DNA of 64,000 bases from Anodontia alba (GCA_964016985.1 OZ024828.1:11560610-11624609); one strand, 5' to 3'; numbered from the stretch's first letter, positions 32,880-44,425 are shown. Made by a program: numbers and translations. Notes: generated from the sequence alone by a model not told the origin.

Positions 32880-34030
32880 TAAGTAATTTAATGCATTGTC
32901 AATTTTTTAAGTTTTCAAAAGTGTGCATAGTTTTTTTAACTGTTTATGGTACTGCTTTCATATGTGGCCTACACCTACCTTATGGTAAGACCTTTCAATA
33001 GCATACACCCCAATCCCAAAGTTAGACACTTTATGTAGGTCAAGGTCAGTTCTTACTTTGTCGTTTACACCCATGTTTAAGTTTCGCGTTAAAGTTTTGA
33101 AAAGTGTACATAACCTCTGAAGTATTCAAGATAGAGCTCTGATATTTGGCCCACACCAAGGTTAGAGTAGGACCATTCAATAGCATACACCCTTTTCTCA
33201 GTCTGAGTTTTTACCTAGGTCAAGGTCAGGTCATACTTTGTCATTTAAACCCATGTTTGAGTTCTGCATTTTGAAAAGTGTTTTTAGCTGCTGAAGTGTT
33301 CAAGATGCCGCTTTAATATTTGGCCCACACCTACCTTAGAGTAAGACCTTTCAACAGTACACACCCCTTTCTCAGTTTGACCTTCTGCCTAGGTCAAGGT
33401 CAGGTCATACTTTGTCATTCACAGCTGTGTTTAAGTTTTAGAAAGTATTTGTAACTGCTGAAGTATTCAAGATACCACTTTAATATTTGGCCCACACCAA
33501 CGTTAGGGTTAGACCGTTCAACAGCACACACCCTTTCCTCAGTTTGACCTTTTGATTAGGTCAAGGTCAGGTCATACTTTGTCATTTAAACCAATGTTTG
33601 AGTTCTGTGTTTAAGTTTTGAAAAGTGTTCATAACTGCTGAAGTATTCAAGGTGCCGCTTTAATATTTGGCCCACACCTAACTTAGGGTAAGACCTTTCA
33701 ATAGTACACACTCCTTCCACAGTTTGACCTTCTGCCTAGATCAAGCTCAGGTCATACGTTGTCATTTACAACTGTGTTTAAGTTTTGAAAAGTGTGCATG
33801 CCTGATGAAGTATGTAAGATATAGCTTTCATAGTTCGTCCACACCAACCTAAGGGATTCAGCTTGTAAAATAGCTTTCATATTTTGTCCATACTAACCTA
33901 AGGAAAGATGTTTCAGTGGCATATACCCTTCTCTCTGTTTGACATTTGTCTGACATCAAAGTCAGGTCATACTCTGTCACTCACAGCTATGTTTATGTTC
34001 TGCATTTGCTAGTATAGAACTGAATTGCTT
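32880..34030. repeat. ~175-bp tandem repeat with AGGTCAAGGTCA motif
   Basis: About six diverged units with a spacing of ~170-215 bp. Each contains AGGTCAAGGTCAGGTCATAC, TTTGTCATTTAAACCCATGT, TTTTGAAAAGTG, GCTGAAGTATTCAAGAT, TATTTGGCCCACACCTACCT and AAGACCTTTCAATAG. Exact AGGTCAAGGTCA occurs near 33035, 33216, 33390 and 33556; weaker versions are near 33737 and 33955. The array starts where the LINE ORF1 similarity ends. Confidence 0.88.
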
Positions 34031-34370
34031 CCATTTTGAACACCTCTGACTCATAAGAACCTCTATTACTTATATGAGAAAAAAAAAAAAAAAAAAAACG
34101 AACTCGCAAGAAGAAAAGAGGATGATCATGTATTATGTAACGGTACATTCCTTAAGCCAGCTCATAGTACATAAAAGTGTGACAATTTGTATATTATTTT
34201 TTTTTGGCAAAGTGTCGTATCAGGTAAATTTTTAGACAATTTCTCGTAGTCGACGAAGAGTCTATTAGACAAAATGTCCCATAGACGAAATGGTCTTTCG
34301 ACGAACCTTTATTTCTCCACAAAAGCACATGTTGTGGTACTTATTAGATGCTTTTTGCAGAAGCGCTTCA
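34031..34370. other. Gene-free; poly-A at 34079-34098
   Basis: Includes a repeated TAGACAAAATGTCCCATAGACG / GACGAAATGGTCTTTCGACG stretch. No gene. Confidence 0.45.
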
Positions 34371-34394
34371 AATGAATACCTTCATATATGAACA

Positions 34395-34915
34395 AAAAAA
34401 TAGGTAAGAGAAAAGTCCAGGGGGTGCCACAATCACAAACCGCAGCCCTTCCCAGACCCCAAGAGGAAGAGGAAACCGACAAATCCAAACAAGTACAAAC
34501 CGAACAAACGTACGAAAAGCACTAAGATTAGCTCTCTCTTCCCCAAACGAGGTAATCGCAATACTAAAAGGACTGAAAAACACAAGAACAAAATGACACA
34601 CGGAAAGACATACAACAAATCGCCTCGTAGAATAAACCACAAAGCAACAAAGAGTAAGACTAACACCGGGACCACCGCCTTAGAACCGTCGGTAGAGCAA
34701 ACCACCGGGGGGTTTAAAGCACTTTTACAGCTAGCTAACCACCCTGGGTCCCGATGCTACTCTTAATACAGAAAAACAAAAAAAATTTGGTTCGCATAAA
34801 GGCTTCCAACTCAATCAATGCATCAATGCGAAAACATAAAAATCAAATTAATCACTATAATAAACAAAGACGAGTACTTATGGCTAATTCTACTGTATGC
34901 CAGAGCTTGCGCACG
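34395..34915 (-). repeat. Dispersed Penelope-associated repeat, copy (inverted)
   Basis: GGTAAGAGAAAAGTCCAGGG, CACAATCACAAACCGCAGCC and TCGCCTCGTAGAATAAACCA lead to CCACCGCCTTAGAACCGTCG, the inverse of CTGACCGTTCCAAGGCGGT. The sequence continues through AGCACTTTTACAG and TACTCTTAATACAG to AATTCTACTGTATGCCAGAG. The same order is found at 41876-42800, where a Penelope-like RT follows. Short open frames here are shadows. Confidence 0.75.
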
Positions 34916-35325
34916 ACAAAACCTATGTCTTGCGACCAGCGAAGACTCAGATCAGCCTGCGCATCCGCGCAATCTGCTCAGAGTTTTTGCTGCTCGCATT
35001 TGCCTTCTAAGCCTCCGGGCTATCCAAAGAGGAATAAGCAAGAACCCTTGCCATACTGGGTGGTTGTACAGGCTGATCTGAGTCTTTGCTTGTCACACAT
35101 GTATTATTGTAGGGTTTGCCGTGAGCTGGCATGACAATACCAACAAAATGGCATGTGCGCCCAGCAAAGACGCAGATCAGACTGGGCATCCCAGTCTGAT
35201 CAATCTTCGCTGTGCGCTTAATGGATAGCTAAGGTCCCAAGGTTTCTTTATGCGGACAGCAAACTTGGCGGATGCCAAGGCTGATCTGAGTCTTTGCTGG
35301 CCACACAGGTCTTATTGTTGGTTTT
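34916..35325. repeat. AGATCAGCCTGCGCA / CTGATCTGAGTC hairpin cluster
   Basis: Alternating inverted motifs: GCGAAGACTCAGATCAGCCT, ACAGGCTGATCTGAGTCTTT, AGCAAAGACGCAGATCAGAC, AGTCTGATCAATCTTCGCTG and GGCTGATCTGAGTCTTTGCT. This is a cluster of at least two complete hairpins. Single members occur at 22455, 24010, 24780, 51555 and 52385-52560. Confidence 0.8.
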
Positions 35326-36255
35326 GTCGTGCGCTGGCTCATATCAATACGTTTGGTATTATCGGTCGATCTAAAGCTATGGCTAAGACATAGTGACAAA
35401 TGTGTTCACGTAATCTGTGTCAAATTAGTGTGAATTCTAATCAAATACTTAGGATGATTTTTGGTCTTTTTGGTGTTTGATTAGGATGACAAAGTATATT
35501 ATCACTTATACTCCAGATTTGACAACTGTAAGGACATCAAAATATGAATAATGAGACGAAAAGTTGATTAATAATATCACTAATGGCAGACGGGTGTTAA
35601 TTAAAGTGCACGGCTTGGTAATCTAACACATAATAATTTGAATAATTACACCACGTCTTTTTCTAATTATTATTATTCAACTAAGAGGATTGGGTATGTT
35701 CAGCATATTTTCCGCGCCTTCTTATCATTGTAATATATATATTGCCTCCTGCTGTCAATACATTCGTATATTTTAAAACACTAGATAACAGAATGACGAA
35801 GATATTGCTAAAATAAATTCGGCTAAGACACTGGATCAAGAGTTCATACAAAAACGTATTTGTCCAGGTAATTTATTTGTTCGAGTTTTGTTTTATCACC
35901 ATTTGATACATGGTTGTAAATACTTAGTTTAAACACTTGAATTTTCTGGTGACAATTGATGTTTGTTTACTTGTTCAGAGAAAAAATGTTTGACATTTGA
36001 TGCTGCCGTCTCCTGAAGCTCAAAATGAGAAAATTTGCATGCATGTTAAAAGCGTATTTTTAAAACCAAAATAGACAAAATTTTACAAAATATCAAAATT
36101 CCGAAAATGATACCCATCCTGCTAAGCGTAAAACAAAATGTTGCTTATCACAGTTGGATCTTGCATAGTCTTACATGGACTGAACAAATATATGCTTTTA
36201 CCTGCATGGAAGCTGGGGTGAAGGTTTGAATTGTATAAAGCTAGCTGAAGCCCAC
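35326..36255. other. Gene-free unique-looking sequence
   Basis: No coding frame over 60 codons, no recognised repeat. Confidence 0.5.
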
Positions 36256-36261
36256 GGTAAT

Positions 36262-36680
36262 TTATTACTGACCGTTCCAAGGCGGTACTTTCATTGAGGT
36301 ACTTTTTGTTATTTGTTATGTACTCTTTCTAATGTTTAACTCTTAACAATTATGTAAAAAAGGTAAGAGAAACGTCGAGGGAGTGCTACAATCACAAGCC
36401 ACAGCCCTCTCCAGACACCAGAAACGTCGAGGGAGTGCTACAATCACAAGCCGCAGCCCTTCCCAGACACCAAGAGAAAGAGGAAACAGACAAAACCAAA
36501 CAAGCACAAATATAACAAACGTACGAAAAAGCATTAAGAATCGTTTTATCTTCCAGCAATGCTAAAAGGACTGAAAAGGCAAGAAAAAATAACACAAGGC
36601 AAGACTTAAAACAAATCGCCTCGTAAAATAAACCACAAAGCAACAAAGAGTAAGATTAACACCGGGAACACCACCATTCT
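36262..36680. repeat. Dispersed Penelope-associated repeat, short copy
   Basis: Starts TTACTGACCGTTCCAAGGCG-GTACTTTCATTG, then TTAACTCTTAACAATTATGT, then the inverted body (GTAAGAGAAACGTCGAGGGA...). A ~55-bp piece, AAACGTCGAGGGAGTGCTAC onward, is tandemly duplicated at 36370-36480. It ends AACACCGGGAACACCACC without the closing terminal motif. Confidence 0.7.
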
Positions 36681-38610
36681 GCATTTTTGTACGGATTCCT
36701 CATTCTGTCAGTAATTTTCAAAACCTGTTACCTTCTGTTTCGATAAAACCCTTAAATCTACAGTCAGCCCATTTTGGTAATCTTCGAGGCTTATGAAATT
36801 TAACCATCTTTCGCAATAACTTTAAAGTAAGATAATCACAAATGGACTTAACTTATTCTTCGCAAGTACTCTAATCTGTTCAGAAGGCCTGTGTATCATA
36901 GAATTTCCAAGTGCAATGCCAAGAGGTGCGTCTTTTGTAAGACTCTATGGGCTGATTCTACCGTAACATCATTCGCTAAGAGTAGAAAATTTTCAGCTAT
37001 CAATTAATCTGATGTGGACTGAAAATCATTGGTCTTGATACATGACTTAACTTTAAATACTAAAATTTGTAGTATGAAGAATGTTAAAAAAAAAATGGTC
37101 GAGCTCTCAGAAAACGGTTTGGTGATCATTATCGAAGAATTAATAAGCCTAAAATGATTGATAGTGTTTCTTTATCAATATTTTAAACGCATAGGCCATT
37201 CTCCTGTTAATGTTTCAGTACAACCAGTGAGGAAAATTATCTATGATGAAAAGTCTTCTTCGAGATTCTAAGATATTAAAAGACATCAAACTGAGTTGGA
37301 ATGAATTATATTATGACGACACCATTTCCACTGGGATTTAATTATAAAATTTACCAATGTTATATTTCTAAAATGACTGATTTTAACGTATTTTCTCTTT
37401 CGAATGTTCGGAAAAGTAAGCATAGAAGTTGTGGCTTAAGGAAAATGGAAATTAAAAAAAAGCAGTAAACAAATCCACTGTTTCACTTAAGGTTTATCAG
37501 AAATATTAAAGAAACATGATCCGCATTCTGAGGATATTGTTTTAGTTCCCTTTCTGTTTCCGTCAGACGAATACAGGTGACTGAATTTACCATATGTTGT
37601 CTCAAAATAAACTAGAATCACTATCTTTATATTTTAGTCGGATTTGTTTTTCTGCAATTCTTAGACCTCGTCATATTAAAGTTTGATCGTCATTGATGGA
37701 GGGGGTGGGGGATGGGGTGGGGTTGGGGGGGGGGGTGATGGGCATAGCATTTCATCTCACATTGTTATTGTTTTTGTGTAAGCTTCGGAAGCTGGAAAAT
37801 CGTGTAAATCAATTAGATCATCCTGTGTATTCTAATTTACGAAATAAGGCGAATTCTCATTTTATAGAATGCTACTTATTCGGTTGTTTTTATTGATTCT
37901 TTTTCTTTTCTTAACCGCCAATTTTCCCCTAAATGTACCCCATTAGTTTAGGCACGGCAAACACAAACTTGTTAACAAGTGCATAAAAATGGCTGACATC
38001 GAGATGGATTTCAACGCAACCCCAGTTGACTTTCAAAGGCCATCAGCAGTTCAGGTTGTGTCGAACCAGAATGCTTTTGCTTGTTGCGCTCTTGTTTAAT
38101 TCTGCACCAGGTTTAATTTGAAACCATATCCATATTTGGTCACCTGTATCAGTCCTTTACCAACACTAAAACTACTAACATTCAGTTACAACACTGTGCA
38201 ATAGAATTAAATTTATATACAATCCGTGTCACAGTTTCATCTTTAATGACCTATCACCGATTGTTAGAATTTGTATATCGCTATAATCATATCATTGCGT
38301 TTTTGCGGGTCGTGTTCTTAAATTAAGTTAATTGTCAATCCTTAAAACGTCAAGCGAAAATTGGTTCCAGAGGACTGTCGAAAGCACAGAAACAGGGCAT
38401 TTACCAACGCAGAATGCGGCGTCTGATAAGGGCCTCCACTGTTTGAAATAGTTTCGCCATGTTTCTCTAAGAATCTCTAAATCACTTAGCCTGACATACC
38501 TTAAACTGAAATTGGACTCTTCCAATGTATAGTGTAGGGGAGATTTTTCAGTCTAAAATGGGTTAAAACATTTGGAGACACGGATCTTTAAGCAATACGT
38601 AAATGTAAGA
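36681..38610. other. Gene-free; poly-G at ~37700-37735
   Basis: Long unique-looking AT-rich sequence. One hairpin half (GCGGCGTCTGATAAGGGCCT) at 38408-38440. No gene recognised. Confidence 0.5.
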
Positions 38611-38618
38611 TTTTAATA

Positions 38619-38926
38619 CAGTCGACTCTCGGTATCTCGAATTCCAATGGACTCTCTGAAATACTTCGAGATATCCGTACCTCGACATATCAGATTTGTA
38701 GAATTGAGGAAAAAATAATTTGAACAACCACATTTAACAAATATATGTGTAATTGAACTCTTGAACAGACATATTGAAAATATTGTGGAATATTTTTTTT
38801 TTTAAATTTCCCACAATATTTTTTTTATCTGTTGTTAGATTTTCATGTTTAGGCAGGGACCAGATTTTCACTTCGAGATAAGCGGTTATTCGAGATTAGC
38901 GAGGTCGAGATAGCGGGAGTCAACTG
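38619..38926. mobile_element. Pogo/Tigger-like MITE (complete)
   Basis: 308 bp flanked by TA on both sides (38617-38618, 38927-38928). Terminal repeats CAGTCGACTCTCGGTATCTC / CAGTTGACTCCCGCTATCTC (inverse of the right end). CAGT ends with TA duplication are typical of pogo-type Tc1/mariner elements. No transposase. The internal part matches the fragment at 3082-3228. Confidence 0.88.
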
Positions 38927-39565
38927 TATTTACAATGTTAAAAAAATCTATCATCAAGATCATTAAACGAAATTTGCTACATAATTTGGAGCTGCAGCAG
39001 AATTAAGAGGGGAAGTTTCGCGCGAGTAAATTTGGTTAAAGCTCCCAGTAGTTTTCCTACTGACCTTTCCAAGGCGTTTCCTCTGTTGCAAGTTTTCTTC
39101 GCGCGTTAATGGTTTTATATGTGGTGTTTGTTTTGTTATTATTTGTTAATCATCCCTCCTTCCTTTTTCTGCCTCGGGAAGGCTGTGCTTTATGATTGTG
39201 GCATTTCCAAAGTATCTTTACTTATATATTTGTACTTCACAAGATAGATTCTGAAATTAACGAACCTTGGAGCATTGAACACACAAAACTTTAAAAAAGA
39301 ATTAAAAAAAAAAAAAAAAGCCTGAAGTGTCAAGTTTTCTAGGTGAGATTAGCTCGTTTCACCCAATCAGGCCTCATCATTGAAGATAAAAATATTCTAA
39401 AACGAATAACAAATATCTTACGACAATTCAGGTGTCATCTAAAGCTATCCAGACATAAACGAGATATATCGTATTCGACCTAATAACTGCGCTATGTGCT
39501 TAGGTTTTACAAAAAACCCGGGAAAACTGGTTGTAAGATATGTTACTACCTACAAAGTTTACCAT
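38927..39565. other. Gene-free; Penelope-associated motif at ~39050-39200
   Basis: CCTACTGACCTTTCCAAGGC at 39057 and GGGAAGGCTGTGCTTTATGA-TTGTGGCATTTCC at 39178 are diverged members of the dispersed family. Poly-A at 39304-39319. Confidence 0.55.
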
Positions 39566-39834
39566 TAGGAAAACACGCCCTATATAAAGCTGACCCCCTC
39601 AAACCCCACTTTTATATCGTGAAACGGGGGTTTACAGGAGCTAACATTTTTTTCTTATTTCTGCTCAAAAACATAGATTGTGGGTACGTTAGAACCGCAT
39701 CGCCGAGGCGGTTCTAACGAGGAGCCACAATCAATATTTTGAGCAGAGATATGAAAAATATCAGAATTTTTATTACCGGTTTTATTTTTATTTTTATTTT
39801 TAGTATATTTGAATAGGCTTGTTTTCGTAATGAC
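39566..39834 (-). mobile_element. Double-hairpin MITE, copy D
   Basis: CATTAGGAAAACACGCCCTA at left, GGCTTGTTTTCGTAATG at right. AAACCCCACTTTTATATCGT module first, then the central palindrome around GTTAGAACCGCATCGCCGAG-GCGGTTCTAAC. Confidence 0.85.
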
Positions 39835-40266
39835 TTAAAAAAAAGAAAAGAAAAAAAGAAGGACTTATCAAATTATGCTTATGCGATATTTTTTGTAGGT
39901 GTTCTCTCTATGAAAGCATATTTGGTGGGTACTCATTTCAGTTGCATTGACAAGTCGATACAATTACAATGGGTACCAACATGCCTTTTTAAAGAAGTAG
40001 ACAAAAAGTACACTGACTGTAATCTGAAGACAACGGAATTGCTTCATTGTGCGCTTGTAGAGGTATATGCGGTAATCAGATAGAAAACTAGATCTTTTAA
40101 AGCAATACAGAAAATGGTTACATTTTCAGGAAGGTATTTCTGTCTTAACTGACTTTTTAACCGTCTGTAAAGGGGTCTTCTCTAAAAGGAAAGGCTTACT
40201 TTTAGTGTGTTTTAGAATAGACCTCTTTTCAGATAGGTATTAGACCTATTTTCAGACGGGTATTGA
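39835..40266. other. Spacer left of the Tc1 element
   Basis: No gene. Ends in a short pair of AGACCT..TTTTCAGA repeats. Confidence 0.45.
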
Positions 40267-40268
40267 TA

Positions 40269-41845
40269 TACTGAAAGGAAAAAGAAACGCAGGGTAGAGT
40301 TTTTTCCTTCTTATTTTAACCATTTTTTACGGTGTTTACTATAGCCATACACTTTTACAGATTGTCCTGTGAATGTGAACCGCGGGTATACGAGTCTTTG
40401 GTCGATGTGCTATCTACCCAGTGTGTGAAATCATTCAACCGTGCACTACACAGTGCATTGCACGGACAATACGGAAAGCCAAAATTTTCGTGCAAAACAA
40501 GCATGTTTAAACCTTCAGCACAAGATTTCCTCACACCATTTGGTACACTTCAACGATACACAACGCTCTTCGATTCTTTTACCGATTTTTCTTTTCATTT
40601 TTACGCTACTTTGAACTTTTTTTCAATCATGGTACGATTGACTGATGTTCAGAGGGGTAGGGCAATTGCGTTGCTGATGCAGAGTCAGAGGCAACAGCAA
40701 GTTGCCAATCATTTTGGGGTTAACGTCTCAACAATTGAACGTCTTGTTAGACGTTTAAGGGAGACAGGGCATTTAACAGACCGACCGCGGTCTGGGCGTC
40801 CACGCGTGACGTCGCAACGTCAAGACAGGACAATCCGTCTGGCACATTTGCGGAATCGTCATCTCACTGCTACCGAAACTGCCCTTAATACAGTAGGTTT
40901 GCATAATCGACAAATTTCTCCGAAGACTATTGGAAGTCGATTGCGTGAGATTGGTCTTCGAGCTCGTCGTCCATACGTTGGTCTGCCTCTGACCCAGGCA
41001 CGTAGGTTGCGTCGTATGGCGTGGTTGACGGCGCATGCGCCCAGGCTATGTCCGATGAGGCAGTGGAGACGAGTTCTTTTTACGGACGAGTCTAGGTTCA
41101 CTCTCTATCGCGCAGATGGTCGACGTCGCGGAGAACGCTTTGCCGACGCCTGTGTTGTCGAACGGGATCGGTTTGGGGGTGGCTCCGTTATGGTCTGGGG
41201 AGGCATTGCTCACGGGATAAAATCACAGTTGATTATTGTTGCGGGCAATATGACCGCAGTAAGGTGTAGGGATGAGATCTTGCGTCCTGTTGCAGTCCCG
41301 CTTGTGCAACAACGTAATCTGATTCTGCAGCAGGACAATGCCCGACCACATGTTGCCCGAGTTTGTCAGGATTTCCTGGCAAACAATAACATCGCACCAC
41401 TAGCATGGCCACCGTACAGTCCAGATTTGACCCCAATAGAGCACATGTGGGATGAGCTGGACAGAAGGGTTAGGAAGCGCCGAAATCCCCCCGCAACTCT
41501 CGCACAACTAAGGAATGCGTTGATCGATGAATGGAATAACATCCCGATGCGAACTGTCAATGCTTTGGTTAACTCTATCCAAAGGAGAATTAGGGCAGCA
41601 ACGGCAGCAAGAGGGGGGCACACCCGATATTGATTTTTAGTTTGATTTTGATTTCAAGATTTGGGAGGTAGCTACCAATGAACTTCAATAACTCGAGACT
41701 TGTTGATCACAAACCAATGAAATTTGGAACTTTTGTTCCATACATGTACCGTTTTGTAATCATAGTAAAATATTTAACAAACTTTTTCAAACTTGAATGA
41801 AATTTAGGAATAAAATTTACCCTGCGTTTCATTTTCCTTTCAGTA
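40269..41845 (+). mobile_element. Complete Tc1/mariner transposon
   Basis: 1577 bp. Left terminal repeat 40269-40296 and right 41818-41845, each 28 bp, beginning TACTGAAAGG and ending AAACGCAGGGTA, differing at one position. TA dinucleotides flank both sides (40267-40268 and 41846-41847), the known Tc1/mariner target duplication. It contains one uninterrupted transposase gene. AATAAA at 41809-41814 just before the right repeat could serve as a polyadenylation signal. Near-identical ends and an intact gene indicate a young insertion. It sits next to a Penelope-associated repeat, which begins within ~30 bp of its right edge. Confidence 0.96.
40629..41633 (+). CDS. Tc1-family DD34E transposase
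   Basis: 334 codons from ATG 40629 to TGA 41631-41633, about the usual length of Tc1 transposases (~340). The frame is open further upstream, but this is the first ATG whose product begins like the family (MVRLTDVQRGRAIALLMQ). Domains: first helix-turn-helix ~5-46 (QQQVANHFGVNVSTIERLVR); basic GRPR-type linker ~52-60; second helix-turn-helix ~65-115; catalytic DDE domain ~145-300. Catalytic residues are D153 (VLFTDESRF), D236 (LQQDNARPH) and E271 (SPDLTPIEHMWDEL), with 34 residues between the last two (DD34E). GGGSVMVWGGI matches the glycine-rich box. It would bind the terminal repeats in the nucleus and cut and paste the element into TA sites. No stop, frameshift or missing catalytic residue is seen. 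Confidence 0.96.
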   Translation: MVRLTDVQRGRAIALLMQSQRQQQVANHFGVNVSTIERLVRRLRETGHLTDRPRSGRPRVTSQRQDRTIRLAHLRNRHLTATETALNTVGLHNRQISPKTIGSRLREIGLRARRPYVGLPLTQARRLRRMAWLTAHAPRLCPMRQWRRVLFTDESRFTLYRADGRRRGERFADACVVERDRFGGGSVMVWGGIAHGIKSQLIIVAGNMTAVRCRDEILRPVAVPLVQQRNLILQQDNARPHVARVCQDFLANNNIAPLAWPPYSPDLTPIEHMWDELDRRVRKRRNPPATLAQLRNALIDEWNNIPMRTVNALVNSIQRRIRAATAARGGHTRY

Positions 41846-41869
41846 TATATAGAAAGGCAAACAGGAAGT

Positions 41870-42342
41870 CACAAAAAAGTAAGAGAAAAGTCCAGAGAGT
41901 GCCACAAACACAAGCGGCAGCCATTATCAGACACCAAGAGGAGGAGGAAACAGACAAAACCAAACAAGCGCAAATAGAACAGACGTACGAAAAGCACTAA
42001 GATTAGGCATAAAAATAAATCGCCGTGTTTCCGCTTACCCGACCGACCCTGTTTCGAACACCCGACTCTGCGTTTTTTTATCAGTGAAAGTGCAAAAATA
42101 AAAAAAAAGTAAAGCACCGAGCCTCAACAAAATACCTGTGTTTTCATAAACTTACAGGCCCGATCCTGTTCTTTTCTGGAGAAAAAAAAAATAAAAGAAA
42201 AAAGTTTCTCCTACCTACCGACTAAATTTTTTTCCAGCATGTAAGCGTTTATTTTTATTTTTTTATCTTTTATTATTATTTTTTTTCTGTCGCCTTAGCA
42301 CTCTCTTCCCTAAGCAACGTAATCGCAATGCTCACAGGACTG

Positions 42343-42386
<44 letters not shown>

Positions 42387-42810
42387 AAGAACAAAATAAC
42401 ACCAGGCAAACTTTAAGACAAATCGCCTCGTAGAATAAACCATAGAGCAACAAAGAGTAAAATAAAAGTAAAAAAAAGAACTACCTTTGGAAACAAAGAA
42501 CACATGATAATCGCAAAAATCGGAGACTCGGTTTGATCACCGCCTTAGAACAGTCAGTAGACTAATAAATAAACCACCGTGGAGGAGGGGGGGAGGGGAG
42601 GGGGAGGTTAAAGCACTTTTACAGCCGGCCAACTTCATCCTGGGTCCCGATACTACTCTTAATACAGAAATACATAAAAATTTGGTTCGCTTGAAGGCTC
42701 CTAACTCAGTCAACGCATCAAAGCGAGAACATAAAAATCAAATTAATCACTATGATAAACAAAGACGAGTTGTCCTGACTAATTCTACTGTGTGCCAGAG
42801 TAAATGAAAA
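41870..42810 (-). repeat. Dispersed Penelope-associated repeat, 3' body
   Basis: Second long copy of the sequence at 34395-34915 (GTAAGAGAAAAGTCCAGAGA, TCGCCTCGTAGAATAAACCA, CCGCCTTAGAACAGTCAGTA, GGGTCCCGATACTACTCTTA, AATTCTACTGTGTGCCAGAG). It contains extra material at 42005-42300 and a ~45-nt A tract at 42341-42385, plus a G-rich run at 42583-42608. It lies directly downstream of the minus-strand RT relic, suggesting it is that element's 3' part. Confidence 0.7.
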
Positions 42811-42822
42811 CCAATAGTTGAA

Positions 42823-43480
42823 CTACATCGGACCACGTCGGCGGACATCGCCATTGAGAAAAGGGAAATTGACTATATCAAAATCAAAATTGTCCCGTTT
42901 ATCATAAATTTTGATGGAAACTGTACCATTAGATATACATAGATTCAAATATAAAAGCAGCGCCTCAGTATCGGAAGAGTTTGCTCTATTTAATTGGAGT
43001 TCAGTAGAGTATATGGCGTCAATCATTTGGTCAAAGTAAATATTGTCAATATATAAAAAAATCATCAAGGTATTTTAAAGAGGAATTGAAAGCCTTAATA
43101 ATGCCAGCTTGATTTTGCCGTGAGAGAGACTTCATGAAATCGCTCTCATAACAAACAATTATTAAATTAAGAAACAAATCTGCAACAAGAGAAACACCAT
43201 CACTTCCCATCGGAATACCAATAGTTTGCCTATAAAGTAAAGTTCCAAATCTTAAAAGGAATGTTATCCGAAAGATAAACAAAGGCATCACAGACATTTT
43301 GATAAGACCATAAATTGCAATTCTTGTATGCATCAGGTGAAAAAAAGCCATATACTGGGTATTCTCCCGTATAAACGTTCGGTAAATTAAATCAAAACGT
43401 TTATTTTTTATAAGATGATGAGCTAACGTAGTACACAGTGAAGAAAAATCATCTGTAGACACTTAAGAAGCTTAAAAAGT
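42823..43480 (-). pseudogene. Penelope-like reverse transcriptase relic
   Basis: Minus strand. 43462-43046 encodes RFGTLLYRQTIGIPMGSDGV, SLVADLFLNLIIVCYESDFM and SSLKYLDDFFIY, containing the YLDD catalytic motif. 43068-42823 continues in another frame with YIDNIYFDQMIDAIYSTELQ, LNRANSSDTEALLLYLNLCI and KIYDKRDNFDFDIVNFPFLN. These align in order with the fragments at 10280-11199. The N-terminus and the C-terminal tail are missing. The expected NCAPL motif is altered to DGVSL. It is a dead copy. Confidence 0.75.
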
Positions 43481-43730
43481 TTTAGATTTAAATTTATTGA
43501 GAACTTCATCTCTTTTGTATAAGTGTCTGATAAGCTACCCAATGTATCAAGACCCCTTTATATTTCGACTTCGGGGTTAAAGTACGAGTAATAGCTCCTC
43601 CTATACCTTAGTACAGCCGAGCTTCAAAGATACACGAGATACAGATCGGGGCATTTTCACGCCACTGCTTTCTTTCTCTGCAATTCCAACAACACAATGC
43701 ACTGGGATACGCTAATGGGAGGCCATGAAG
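43481..43730. other. Spacer
   Basis: No recognised feature. Confidence 0.4.
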
Positions 43731-43734
43731 TTAA

Positions 43735-43972
43735 CCCTTAAAGCGCCAATCACAACTATTGTCGTCTGTTTTGTCATCTGCTTGTGATTTTAAAAGTCAT
43801 TTCTGCAAACAGTGTGGACCCAGATCAGACTGCTCCTTTAGGAGCAGTCTGATCTGGGTCCACAATGTTTGCCGGTATGCAAAAAATAGCTTTGAGAAGT
43901 TTGCAAGAATATTCAGCAGACGACATAAACAGACGACATCTTCAGATACAGTTTTTCTTGGCGCTCTAAGGG
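43735..43972. mobile_element. piggyBac-like MITE, copy 3 (complete)
   Basis: 238 bp between TTAA (43731-43734) and TTAA (43973-43976). Ends CCCTTAAAGCGCCAA / TTGGCGCTCTAAGGG. The hairpin GCAAACAGTGTGGACCCAGA is at 43806-43873. Very close to copy 2. Confidence 0.9.
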
Positions 43973-44014
43973 TTAAGTATTACAAGTCTAAGAATTTAAA
44001 ACGCATGTAGGTTA

Positions 44015-44320
44015 TACAAAAAAAGGTAAGAGAAAAGTCCAGGGAGTGCCACAATCACAAACCGCAGGCCTTTCCAGACCTTACATATTACAAACATAAA
44101 GATGTCCAGGAAGAACCATAATCATAGACTATAGTCTATCTAAATTAACAACAGGAAGAGAAAACAATCAATGACAGAATGCTCACAAGAAGAAAAATGA
44201 AACAAAAGCAAACCAACCAGCTTTCTCTTCCCTACCGAGGTACTCTTCCCTACCGAGGTAAGCACAATGTCAGACATGATCCATATAAGACATCAGTAAA
44301 ACAAAGAACAGAATAAAACA
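44015..44320 (-). repeat. Dispersed Penelope-associated repeat, fragment
   Basis: AAAAGGTAAGAGAAAAGTCC-AGGGAGTGCCACAATCACAA, then diverged sequence. CTCTTCCCTACCGAGGTA is tandemly duplicated at ~44222-44260. Confidence 0.65.
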
Positions 44321-44425
44321 TTATTATTTTTATTTTTTTTATGTTTATTTTTTTTTTTTTTTTTTTTTATTATTTTTTTTTTTTTTTTTTTTTTTTTTTT
44401 GTTAGTTTTTATTTTTTTGTTATTT
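44321..44425. repeat. Long T-rich tract
   Basis: Over 90 bases that are almost only T with a few A. Confidence 0.9.

Noticed and set aside
34368..34705. Overlapping 90-codon minus frames rich in V, L, F
   Set aside because: They lie within a dispersed repeat present in several frame-shifted copies (36343, 41869), with no conserved reading frame between copies.
40332..40628. 99-codon N-terminal extension of the transposase frame
   Set aside because: It starts at a GTG, has no similarity to Tc1 N-termini, and a family-typical ATG follows at 40629. Treated as 5' leader.
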